Shown: piece after piece, positions 10,016 to 18,366 of the stretch
How the letters are laid out: the number at the start of each line of letters is the position of its first letter
How positions within the stretch are numbered: the first letter of the stretch is position 1
Source: Nostoc sp. B(2019)
GTDB taxonomy: Bacteria > Cyanobacteriota > Cyanobacteriia > Cyanobacteriales > Nostocaceae
NCBI RefSeq assembly: GCF_010091925.1
Contig: NZ_WVID01000006.1
Coordinates: 203,775 to 267,774, forward strand
Reading direction: 5' to 3'
DNA length: 64,000 nucleotides
The notes under the pieces: model-generated
What the model was told of the DNA's origin: nothing
Seen by the model: the letters and a program-made list of their open reading frames with translations, nothing else
Databases searched by the model: none
Made by a program: the position numbers and the translations under genes

Positions 10016-10478
10016 ATATCAGTTCACCGTTTTTCAGTAACCAGTAGCCAGTATTTTATCTGTCATTGTGCTGTTACTGGATATACACTCCAGTAGAGCT
10101 TTTTATCTGTCTTAAAGAGAGTATTTTCACAGAGGGTAGAGGAAGTAGAAATTTTGGTGCGCTTTGTGTACTCGATTTTCAAGTAGCATCTTCAGCTAGT
10201 TAATTCAGTGCTTTGTTTAATTACACATCTATTAACCAAGATTCCATAGCCTATAGTCCTCTATGAAGTCTATTTACACGTACGCCCAGAGGAAGATTTT
10301 TACAACTAAACCTTAAAACTGCGATTTCATCTCAAAGATAGTAGGGTTTCATGTTATTGCCACAGTTGTTAAATAGTAGCCTCATAACTGAACTTTTTAC
10401 CACATTACGTAATTTTTTTTACAAAAAATTTATGTATTTATGTTTGGAGGGACTCTAACAGAGAAACCACCCAAATTT
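10016..10478. other. AT-rich intergenic stretch
   Basis: 463 bases between two minus-strand genes with no supported reading frame. Near 10407-10445 there is an A/T-only zone (a run of T followed by ACAAAAAATTTATGTATTTATG) just beyond the end of the DUF192 gene that could act in transcription termination or initiation, but no clear stem is present. Nothing else recognised. Confidence 0.45.
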
Positions 10479-11006
10479 TTATCTTTGCAAAGCACCAGAA
10501 TTTAGAAACTCAATTTTGACAATATCACCGACTTTCAAATTCAATTCGGCGGCTCGTCCAGACCGGAGTTCAATCACTGTGTCGATTGGTGTGTTGGGGC
10601 CATAGGTGGGACAAGGCTCACTTTTGCAGGGAGGTGCAGAAGCCTGAATATACTTAACTACTCCTTTGTTTAGAAAGACCATATCTAACGGTACAGGTAC
10701 ATTCTTCATCCAAAAGCTGACTGGTTGCGCTGAAGGGAACTGAAATAGCATCCCCCGGTTATCTGGTAAAGCCGGCCGATACATCAGCCCCTTGGCTTGC
10801 TGCGCTGGCGTCTGCGCCACTTCTAACTGAATCGTTGTGCCATTGGGAACAATAGCTTTACCAGAAATTTGTAATGTTTGACCTAAACTCTCTGATGCTG
10901 GAGTTTGATTAGACATGAAAGTAGGAGGTTTGGCTGTTGTCGGCACAGAACAACTCATCAGCAACACACTCAATAACATCGAGAGTAAACTTAGCCAACG
11001 AATCAT
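10479..11006 (-). CDS. DUF192 lipoprotein
   Basis: A 175-residue exported protein. The start MIRWLSLLSMLLSVLLMSC is a lipoprotein signal with a lipobox LLMSC (Cys19), so it is probably anchored to a membrane by lipid. Residues 65-165 form a DUF192 domain, recognised by GLMYRPALPDNRGMLF, FWMKNVPVPLDMVFL and the closing VIELRSGRAAELNLKVGDIV. The molecular role of DUF192 proteins is not established. The gene is a single unit, with nblR next on the same strand 190 bases upstream. Confidence 0.85.
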   Translation of the reverse strand: MIRWLSLLSMLLSVLLMSCSVPTTAKPPTFMSNQTPASESLGQTLQISGKAIVPNGTTIQLEVAQTPAQQAKGLMYRPALPDNRGMLFQFPSAQPVSFWMKNVPVPLDMVFLNKGVVKYIQASAPPCKSEPCPTYGPNTPIDTVIELRSGRAAELNLKVGDIVKIEFLNSGALQR

Positions 11007-11196
11007 AATAATTTTTTATTTTGTCATTTAGATTTCGATTTTACAGCGATCGCAGCAGAAAACCTACGTCTTTTAGTCGTCCGTATGCCGATAAGTATTT
11101 AGTTTGCAGTATTGTCGTAGTTCAATAAGCAAAGGGAGCATACATCACTTTTGTCTTTTAACTCGTTGTATACAATCTTGCTTGTTGATTAACCGA

Positions 11197-11883
11197 CTAG
11201 GATTCTCTTAACACGTACCCTACACCTCGCACCGTTTGAATAAGGCGCTTTTGACTCTCATCTTCGATTTTTAGACGCAAGTAGCGGATATACACTTCAA
11301 TTACATTCGACTCACCCATAAAGTCATAACCCCAAACATTTTCTAGAATTTGTTCGCGGGTTAACACCTCACGCGGATGTTCCATTAAGAATTTTAATAA
11401 TTCAAATTCCTTCATCGTCAAGTCAATTGTCCGTCCGCTGTGTATGGCGCGACGAGTTGCTATGTCTAAAATCAAATCCCCAAAGCGTAACTGCTCTGTG
11501 GTATCAATATCAGGCTTGAGGTAGAGGCGAATCAATTTTAAAAAGTCCTCTGAGCGGTAAGGCTTGAGGATGTAATCATCAGCTCCCGCTTCTAGACAAG
11601 CTACACGATCATCGACTGTATCCCTTGCCATTAATACTAATACAGGCGATCGCAGACCAGAACTTCTGATATTTTTGCACAATGTGAGTCCTGATTCTCC
11701 TGCCAGCATCCGGTCTAGAACAATTAAAGCAGGTTGGCGATCGCGGCAGTATTGCATACCGCTCGTTGAATCATGAGCCAAAATCGAATCATAACCGGCT
11801 TCTTGCAAATCGAAAGAAAGCTGATTTGCTAGGCTCTCATCGGTTTCAATCACCAAAACACAGGGACTTTGAGCAACTGTCAT
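11197..11883 (-). CDS. nblR: NblR-type OmpR-family response regulator with atypical receiver
   Basis: A 228-residue receiver plus winged-helix regulator. The receiver keeps Asp57 (VLDRML) and Lys107 (ILKPY), but the usual acidic pair is Glu13-Thr14 and the conserved Thr/Ser is Met85 (LVLMARD), so normal phosphorylation is doubtful. The DNA-binding half (from about residue 125) has LTMKEFELLKFLMEHP and VIEVYIRYLRLKIED. The sequence fits my memory of NblR, the regulator of phycobilisome breakdown and stress survival, which is described as an atypical, phosphorylation-independent regulator. It lies about 300 bases downstream of nadK on the same strand. Other OmpR-type regulators remain possible. 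Confidence 0.7.
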   Translation of the reverse strand: MTVAQSPCVLVIETDESLANQLSFDLQEAGYDSILAHDSTSGMQYCRDRQPALIVLDRMLAGESGLTLCKNIRSSGLRSPVLVLMARDTVDDRVACLEAGADDYILKPYRSEDFLKLIRLYLKPDIDTTEQLRFGDLILDIATRRAIHSGRTIDLTMKEFELLKFLMEHPREVLTREQILENVWGYDFMGESNVIEVYIRYLRLKIEDESQKRLIQTVRGVGYVLRES

Positions 11884-12184
11884 AACAATTTGGGATATTG
11901 GGTTTTGGATTGTATAGACGTTATAAAGTAAGGTCTGTACATCAGCTAGAAGTGCAATTATGAGCTTTTAGTGATGGAGCAATACTGATTTGACACGCTG
12001 CATAAGATCTTTTAGCACGTTCAGGCATCAGCCATCGAATTCTCAGATGCAATCTTAATAACTAATTCCAAATACCATTCCTATACCAGTAATTCTGGAA
12101 GGAAATACCAAATTGGGGAGTGGGGGAGCCGGGACACAAGAAAATTAGCCACTAGACTCTTGACTCTTGACCCTTGACCCCTAA

Positions 12185-13108
12185 CTAAGGCAATTCTACA
12201 GAAGTAGGTTTAGCGATATGTGGCAAACCCCAACCTAATTTTTCTCGCAAGATTCGGAAAAACTCCGGTGGTTGCAGGCGAATAAATCGGGCCTTGTATT
12301 GCGATCGCTCTAAATATACCCGATCCTCTGGTAGGATATAGCACCCGCCATTGCCATCCACCACCATCACCAGCCGAGGAATATTTACTGGGTAGATGTT
12401 GACTGGTTCCGTGTCTGGAAAAACCAAAGCTCTCGAAGCTAGGGAATGCGGACATATAGGTACTAGCTGCAAGACAGGGACACCAGGGGACACCACCGGG
12501 CCACCTGCACTCAATGAATAAGCTGTCGAACCAGTTGGTGTAGAAACAATTACACCATCCGCCGCAATATCTACTGCCGCATGACGCCCTATGGCAATTT
12601 CAAAATGACACATAGAGGTCAAAGGTTCTCGATGCAGCACCATTTCATTCAAGCAGAGGGCTTCCCACAATACGGAATCTCCCCGAAATACTTTGACGGT
12701 GAGCATCGCTCGTTCTTCAATTTCATACTTACCAGTTATCGCCTGTTCTATTGCTTGAGGCAATTGATTCAGATAAGCCTCTGTCAAAAATCCCATGTGG
12801 CCAGTATTCACTGTTAATAGTGGAATACCACAGGGAGCTACCTGGCGAGACGCTGCTAAAACAGTGCCATCTCCCCCTAACACCACTGCAAACTTCATGT
12901 CTGAGTCAAAACCAGGGGGCGTCAGACCGTGAATTGGGGTGTGGCATACAGGACTCTCCGGGTTAGAGTAGCCCAGTATTCCACCGATACTCGTAGTGAT
13001 ACATACATTCCAACCGGCAGCGGTTAGCTTGTCTTTCAGTTCGATAGCGACACGACCCGCTATCGGTTTAACATCATTGTAGATAATGCCTGCTTTCGGC
13101 ACATTCAA
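12185..13108 (-). CDS. nadK: NAD kinase
   Basis: NAD kinase phosphorylates NAD to NADP, which feeds photosynthetic electron transport. The catalytic GGDGT motif lies in [16 protein letters not shown] near residue 78; other family markers are [22 protein letters not shown] and [23 protein letters not shown]-like residues around 185-205. Its 307 residues match the cyanobacterial type. The end of the gene abuts a heptamer repeat block (12160-12184) that may have replaced the native 3' flank. Cyanobacteria usually carry two nadK genes; which of the two this is cannot be told. Confidence 0.93.
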   Translation of the reverse strand: MNVPKAGIIYNDVKPIAGRVAIELKDKLTAAGWNVCITTSIGGILGYSNPESPVCHTPIHGLTPPGFDSDMKFAVVLGGDGTVLAASRQVAPCGIPLLTVNTGHMGFLTEAYLNQLPQAIEQAITGKYEIEERAMLTVKVFRGDSVLWEALCLNEMVLHREPLTSMCHFEIAIGRHAAVDIAADGVIVSTPTGSTAYSLSAGGPVVSPGVPVLQLVPICPHSLASRALVFPDTEPVNIYPVNIPRLVMVVDGNGGCYILPEDRVYLERSQYKARFIRLQPPEFFRILREKLGWGLPHIAKPTSVELP

Positions 13109-13190
13109 ATATCCAATTTTAGGCGATGCTCTGTCTTATGTAATCCTTACACATTTTTGACACTGTAGTCATTAGTCAAAGATGTATTCA

Positions 13191-14174
13191 CTATGACGAC
13201 TGTTTAAAGGGAGTCTTTTTGGTTTTCTGCTTTTTGGTTTTATTTTTCTCGTAGTCTAATTCTTTAAGTTTTTTCATGATTCGGCTGAAGTACTCTTGGA
13301 GATAGCTTTCTAGAGTTGTGGTTTGTTGTTGCTCTAACCCAAAGACTGTGTATACTTCATCCATCGAGGCATTTAACGGTTGACCACTGGCTAATACTTC
13401 TGTAAATGCCAGTCTGTCTGACACATTCCATCCCCACTGAAAGAACCGCATGAAGCCCCGCACGGTACGTAGTAAGTTTATTGGCATCCGTGTTATCCTG
13501 GCTTCTTTTCCAGATAAGCGTTCGCACAGACTAATGATTTCCTCTGCACTCCATGCACGAGTACCGACTACGGGAAAAGCTTGGTTTTGCGTTGCTGGCA
13601 GATTCAATGCGCGGATAGCAAACTTAGCAACATCCTGGGTATCCATGTAAGCAACGGGAGAAGAAGCACCAGTTACCCAAACCGGTTGTCCTTCCAAAAT
13701 GGGAATTCCGTATTGACCGATTAACCCTTGCATAAACCCAGCCAGCCGTAAAATGGTGTAATTTAAGCCAGACTCAGCCAGAAAGAGTTCTGTACACCGC
13801 TTAATTTCCATCAGTGGCACTTCTGGGTACTTGTCAGCATTCAGAATTGAAAAGAAGATAAAACGTTCTACACCCGCAGCCTTTGCCGCTTGAATTAATG
13901 CTACTTTACCGTCCCAGTCCACTTGTTTAATACTTAGTGAATCTGTGGGGCGAGATGTTGCAGCATCAATAACTGCGGTTACACCTTCTAATGCTTGCGC
14001 CAGGGATTGAGGATAACACAAATCGCCCGGTACAAGTTCTGCACCCCATTCTTTGAGAAATGCGGCTTTTCTGGCACTCCGGACAAGACAGCGAACCTTG
14101 TACCCCTCATCGATCGCACGACGAGCCACTTGTCTTCCCAAGGTGCCAGTGGCACCGACGATTAATAATGTCAT
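13191..14174 (-). CDS. ycf39: Ycf39-like NAD(P)-binding protein, photosystem II assembly
   Basis: An atypical short-chain dehydrogenase/NmrA-like protein with the N-terminal Rossmann motif LIVGATGTLGRQVARRA and CLVRSARKAAFLKEWGAELVPGDL. It matches Ycf39 (plant HCF244), which helps deliver chlorophyll to newly made D1 together with high-light-inducible proteins. The catalytic Tyr-x3-Lys of classical SDRs is not evident. The last 20 residues are Lys-rich (NKTKKQKTKKTPFK) and look like a low-complexity add-on. It lies directly behind petM on the same strand, a common arrangement, with a terminator-like hairpin between. Confidence 0.85.
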   Translation of the reverse strand: MTLLIVGATGTLGRQVARRAIDEGYKVRCLVRSARKAAFLKEWGAELVPGDLCYPQSLAQALEGVTAVIDAATSRPTDSLSIKQVDWDGKVALIQAAKAAGVERFIFFSILNADKYPEVPLMEIKRCTELFLAESGLNYTILRLAGFMQGLIGQYGIPILEGQPVWVTGASSPVAYMDTQDVAKFAIRALNLPATQNQAFPVVGTRAWSAEEIISLCERLSGKEARITRMPINLLRTVRGFMRFFQWGWNVSDRLAFTEVLASGQPLNASMDEVYTVFGLEQQQTTTLESYLQEYFSRIMKKLKELDYEKNKTKKQKTKKTPFKQSS

Positions 14175-14228
14175 GAGGATTGTAATAAATCTTAATGTTT
14201 TATGAAAAGAATCTTATCAGAATAGCCT

Positions 14229-14248
14229 ATGTAAACAAAAGTTTACAT
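14229..14248. promoter_or_regulatory. perfect 8-bp inverted repeat upstream of ycf39
   Basis: ATGTAAAC-AAAA-GTTTACAT, a perfect dyad with 8-base arms 55 bases before the ycf39 start. The size and symmetry suit a dimeric regulator's operator, but I know no cyanobacterial factor with this consensus. It could also be a small RNA hairpin. Confidence 0.4.
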
Positions 14249-14277
14249 TATTTTTAAGAAAATTAATTAATATACCG

Positions 14278-14305
14278 AAAAAAGCATTGTCCGGTTGCCG
14301 GACAA
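14278..14305 (-). terminator. rho-independent terminator behind petM
   Basis: On the minus strand the stem TTGTCCGG-CAA-CCGGACAA is followed by TGC and six T (complement of 14278-14283). It sits 58 bases beyond the petM stop, before ycf39, so most petM transcripts should end here and ycf39 would be read through or have its own promoter. Confidence 0.8.
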
Positions 14306-14363
14306 GCTATTTTTCTAGACAAAGTAAATCCTCTGTCCTCACAAAAGCAGATGATTGCAAGGA

Positions 14364-14468
14364 TTATTCTTCTGATCCTTGAATTTTAAGTAATAACGCG
14401 CCTAGACCCCAGCCCACGAAGATTAAACCGAAGGACAACAGAGCTGCATTCAAAATTTCGCCGCCCAT
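14364..14468 (-). CDS. petM: cytochrome b6f complex subunit PetM
   Basis: A 34-residue single-helix membrane peptide, [20 protein letters not shown] followed by [14 protein letters not shown], which matches the small subunit PetM (subunit VII) of the cytochrome b6f complex. One transmembrane helix covers about residues 5-27. The start ATG at 14468 has AAAGGAG upstream (complement of about 14479-14486) at good spacing. It is the first gene before ycf39 on the minus strand and ends in front of a clear terminator. The gene is easily missed because of its size. Confidence 0.95.
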   Translation of the reverse strand: MGGEILNAALLSFGLIFVGWGLGALLLKIQGSEE

Positions 14469-14631
14469 TGATGTGATTCTCCTTTGCAAATTGGTTTGTG
14501 TAAACATTAGGTCTACCAGAAGCTTTTCTAATAGTTGCTGTAGGATTAGACCTGTGTAAATAATTTTAAACTAGTTTAGCAGGTAATCCCTACTCTGGAG
14601 AGAGGGAGAGAGGGAATAAACGGGTAAAGGA

Positions 14632-15711
14632 ATGATCATGTCTAGTCTAATAAAGTTTCCTCAACAGAACCGCCCGCGTTTGGTGCTGACACTGGGCGAT
14701 CCGGCGGGGATTGGGCCGGAAGTGATTTTGAAAGCTTTAGCAGAACCGGAAATCAGTAAAAAATGTGATGTAAAGGTTGTGGGTAGTCGGGATTTGCTGA
14801 CACAGACTTATGACAACCTGAACTCAACTGAGAATTTAGCACCTTTGGCAAATCCAGCCCAGTTGTCAGTTATCGATGTGCAGTTAGACAGAGAGATTGA
14901 AAGTCAAATTCTCTTGGGAACAGGTAATGCAGCAAGCGGTGCAGCTAGTTTTGCTTACATGGAATATGCGATCGCTCAAACACTTGCTGGTGAATTTGAT
15001 GGGATTGTCACAGGCCCTATAGCTAAATCGGCTTGGAAAGCCGCGGGGTATAATTATCCAGGGCAAACAGAACTTTTGGCGCAAAAGTCGGGTGTTGACC
15101 GTTTTGGGATGTTATTTGTAGCGCGATCGCCCCATACTGGCTGGACACTCCGTACTTTACTAGCTACCACGCATATTCCCTTATGTCAAGTGGCAGATGC
15201 ACTGACACCACAACTACTGACAAAGAAATTGGATTTGCTGGTGGAGTGTTTAGAGAAAGATTTTGGGATAGAAAAGGCGAGAATTGCGATCGCAGGTTTA
15301 AATCCCCACAGTGGCGAACAGGGACAATTAGGAAGTGAAGAACAAGATTGGTTAATTCCGTGGATTACGCAAGAGCAGCAAAACAGACCACAATTACAGC
15401 TAGATGGGCCCATACCACCAGATACGATGTGGGTTAAACCGGGTCAAGCTTGGTACGGAAATTCTGTTATCCAAAATCCTGCTGATGCCTATCTGGCACT
15501 TTACCACGACCAAGGCTTAATTCCTGTGAAGTTGATGGCATTTGATCGGGCAGTTAATACTTCTATCGGTCTGCCTTTCGTTCGAACTTCACCAGATCAC
15601 GGGACAGCCTTTGATATTGTAGGTAAGGGAATTGCTGATGCTATGAGTATGAAAGCAGCAATAGAGCTAGCAGCCGAATTGGTTAGTCAAAGGCTGGCGG
15701 TGAGAAATTAG
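14632..15711 (+). CDS. pdxA: 4-hydroxythreonine-4-phosphate dehydrogenase
   Basis: PdxA oxidises 4-phosphohydroxythreonine in pyridoxal-phosphate synthesis (DXP-dependent route). The motifs are clear: [18 protein letters not shown] near the start, [18 protein letters not shown], metal-binding His in [20 protein letters not shown] and [14 protein letters not shown] near the end. Its 359 residues are normal. A second in-frame ATG lies two codons in (14638). It is divergent from petM and is followed by a methyltransferase gene on the same strand. Confidence 0.94.
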   Translation: MIMSSLIKFPQQNRPRLVLTLGDPAGIGPEVILKALAEPEISKKCDVKVVGSRDLLTQTYDNLNSTENLAPLANPAQLSVIDVQLDREIESQILLGTGNAASGAASFAYMEYAIAQTLAGEFDGIVTGPIAKSAWKAAGYNYPGQTELLAQKSGVDRFGMLFVARSPHTGWTLRTLLATTHIPLCQVADALTPQLLTKKLDLLVECLEKDFGIEKARIAIAGLNPHSGEQGQLGSEEQDWLIPWITQEQQNRPQLQLDGPIPPDTMWVKPGQAWYGNSVIQNPADAYLALYHDQGLIPVKLMAFDRAVNTSIGLPFVRTSPDHGTAFDIVGKGIADAMSMKAAIELAAELVSQRLAVRN

Positions 15712-15815
15712 AAATAAAAGCACTCAAAAACTGGATATTCGGCAAACTTAGGAATGTCTAGATTATGCTGAGCGATCGCGAATAGGATAAAAATTAGTAT
15801 GTGCTTAAAAACGAA

Positions 15816-16472
15816 ATGAAGACACCACAAGACGCACGACAATACGCGCCAGCAACCCAGCGCAATCGCGAACCAATTATAGAAGCACTGTTACAAGTAT
15901 TGCCTGCGAGTGGCACTATCTTGGAAATAGCAAGTGGTACTGGCGAACACGCAGTGTTTTTTGCTCCCAGGCTCAGCCCTCGAAAGTGGCTACCAACAGA
16001 TGCGAATCCGCAATTCCGAGCCAGCATTACTGCATGGGCTGAAAAGTTTCCATCTGATAATCTTTATCCACCGCTTGAGCTTGATGTTAGAGAGCCAGTC
16101 TGGGCAGTGGAAAAGGAGGCACTAACTGAGTGGCTTAATACTTCACCAATTGTCGCCATAGTTAACATCAATATGATTCATATTTCACCTTGGTCAGCCT
16201 GTCTAGGGCTAATGGCAGGGGCTAGTCGTATCCTGTCACCAGGAGGCATCCTCTATTTATATGGGCCCTTCAAACAAGGTGGAGTACATACAGCAGCGAG
16301 TAATGCAGCTTTTGACGAATCTTTACGCGCCCAAAACCCAGAGTGGGGTGTGCGTAACTTCGATGATGTTGTGGCAGCAGCTAGCGCCCAACATTTCACG
16401 TTGAAGCATACTTACCAAATGCCAGCAAATAATCTTTCGGTAGTATTTCAACGTTCTGCTAATTTAGGATAA
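15816..16472 (+). CDS. DUF938 family SAM-dependent methyltransferase
   Basis: About 218 residues with a methyltransferase motif I-like ILEIASGTGEHAVFFAPRL near residue 36 and an acidic end of strand 2 (WLPTDANPQ). The sequence NMIHISPWSACLGLMAGASRIL followed by LYLYGPFKQGG is typical of the DUF938 family. The substrate is unknown. A GTG at 15801 is in frame, but ATG 15816 gives the usual family start MKTPQDARQYAPATQRN. It follows pdxA by about 100 bases on the same strand. Confidence 0.8.
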   Translation: MKTPQDARQYAPATQRNREPIIEALLQVLPASGTILEIASGTGEHAVFFAPRLSPRKWLPTDANPQFRASITAWAEKFPSDNLYPPLELDVREPVWAVEKEALTEWLNTSPIVAIVNINMIHISPWSACLGLMAGASRILSPGGILYLYGPFKQGGVHTAASNAAFDESLRAQNPEWGVRNFDDVVAAASAQHFTLKHTYQMPANNLSVVFQRSANLG

Positions 16473-17252
16473 TTCCTGGAAATCGAGTTGAATAGGCTCG
16501 AAGCGTTAACATCCTGCTTACTCCCGCAGGCGCTCTATTAACTGAAAGCTTGTGAATCAAACAAGCTCAAGTAACACTGGCAAGTTATGAATAACTAGGT
16601 AGCCGCGATAATTTTGAGAATATCAAAAGTGTCCTTACGTTAAACGAAAAATCATCTTGGTTGAGAAAACATCCGCTCAACTCAATCTCCTAGCTAAGCA
16701 CAAAAGTTTTCACCAATTCTCCTAATAAATGTCCTGTTTTGCCTATGCAAGGGCTGTAGATGGGATTGAGAAGCTTTGGATATTAAGGAGTATTGTGTGA
16801 GCGTTGAAAACGAGGGTCGCGGCAGTGGTAGATTTTCTCTTACAAATTAAAGATAGTGATCGTAGTATCACTTGCTGCTAAGTATTAGGTATGAATTTTT
16901 CTTTCAGCATGATTCTGTTTTTTAGTAATGAGATACTGCCATAATGTTGCTAAATTTTAAAGAAACAGTGGCAGTATACATAAATACAATTCTTCTAGTT
17001 TTGTCTACCTCTAAATCTAAAAACAATTTTAAATTACATAAGTACGGATGTTAGCTTCTGAAAGGCTGTATTGATTTTTAAATCAAGTTTACACTCTACA
17101 TTAGTACATCCGCACCTGGGAACTTAATTCTAGTTAAACCTCAGTAAAAGTATTTAGATGCGTCATCTGTAATGCCTAGTTATTAAGCGATAAAACTAAT
17201 GCTTACAGATCTGAGTTAGTCTTTTTATGAAGCATTCCTTATATCTGGAAGG
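16473..17252. other. 780-base intergenic region, no gene seen
   Basis: This lies between the convergent DUF938 gene and the response regulator at 17253. I find no supported reading frame. A perfect 6-base dyad AGTGAT-CGTAGT-ATCACT occurs at about 16855-16872. The right half (16880-17230) is AT-rich. The length and lack of genes leave room for a non-coding RNA, but I recognise none. Confidence 0.45.
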
Positions 17253-17975
17253 TCAAGCTTTGGTGTTTTCAGGTGGTTCAAACTTGTAACCATAACCCCG
17301 AACAGTTTTAATAAACTCCGGTACACTGGCATCGACTTCCATCTTTTTGCGAAGCTGACCAATATGCACATCAACCACTCGTCCATCTCCTACGTAGTCA
17401 CAACCCCAAATTTTTTGAATTAGTTGGGGGCGGCTCCAAGCCTGACCGGGATGGCTTGCCAAAAAATGTAAGATATTAAATTCTAAGGCTGTTAAGGCAA
17501 GAGGTTTATCGTTAAGTGTTACCTCCCGACCTTCTGGGTTAATTGCTAACTGCTTAAAGATAAGACGTTGTGTTGGAGAGGGATTGATATAGCGTATACG
17601 TCTCAAAAGGGCTTCAACCCTAACTTCTACCTCTGCAAGACTAAATGGTTTAGTCAGAAAATCATCTGCACCTGCGGCCAGGATTTTAATTTTATCAGCC
17701 TCATCAGTCCGGCTAGTCAGTATCATTACTAAGACATTAGTGCGACTCTGCATTTCTTGGCAGAGGCTATAGCCATTGGCATCTGGTAAATTCCAATCCA
17801 GAATTACTAGGGCTGGATTAAATTGCTCAAACAATGAAAGGGCAGTCTTACCGTCTGCTGCCGACTCTATTTGATATTTCCGACTGAGAAAACGATAAAC
17901 GAGATTTCTGACGCCGAAGTCGTCATCGACGATCATAATCTTGGGATTGGGAGTAGTAGCGGGAGCCATAACCAT
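17253..17975 (-). CDS. OmpR-family response regulator
   Basis: A receiver domain with a complete active site (acidic MIVDDD, phospho-Asp in VILDWNLPD, Thr in MILTSR, Lys in FLTKPF) and a C-terminal winged helix (LTALEFNILHFLASHPGQ, then VVDVHIGQLRKKMEVD and FIKTVRGYGYKFEPP). It should be phosphorylated by a histidine kinase and bind DNA. No partner kinase is adjacent. I cannot assign it to a named cyanobacterial regulator; it is neither RpaA nor RpaB by sequence. A longer frame starts at 18059, but its extra 28 residues (Lys/Arg-rich, encoded by repeat-like DNA) are not typical, so I place the start at ATG 17975. Confidence 0.85.
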   Translation of the reverse strand: MVMAPATTPNPKIMIVDDDFGVRNLVYRFLSRKYQIESAADGKTALSLFEQFNPALVILDWNLPDANGYSLCQEMQSRTNVLVMILTSRTDEADKIKILAAGADDFLTKPFSLAEVEVRVEALLRRIRYINPSPTQRLIFKQLAINPEGREVTLNDKPLALTALEFNILHFLASHPGQAWSRPQLIQKIWGCDYVGDGRVVDVHIGQLRKKMEVDASVPEFIKTVRGYGYKFEPPENTKA

Positions 17976-18366
17976 AATGCAGCCTACTGTTGATTTGGCG
18001 ATTCGCTGTTGCGGCAGCTTCGCTTTGCGTGTTGCTGTTGAGAGTGTATTTACGCCCATCTCAGCTGAGTATGAGCGGTGTAGTACTTGTGTACACCTAA
18101 TTTTCCATGAAGTTTATGAAAACTTCAGCCATCATAATGCTTACACAATGTATGATTATTGTATAATTTTGGTATGTTTTTAGAATTAAGCGATATAAAC
18201 TTAACTCTACACACTTAAATAAAGCGTAAATAAACTAAATACCTTACTTTACTTTAACTAGCGAGTGTGTGCTCTAAAAATGAGTCTATAAGTATTTACC
18301 CAGAGCGCATTAACGCGTAGTTAACCTCTTAAGCTTATATGATACTACAAGTTTCAGGCTGAGACT

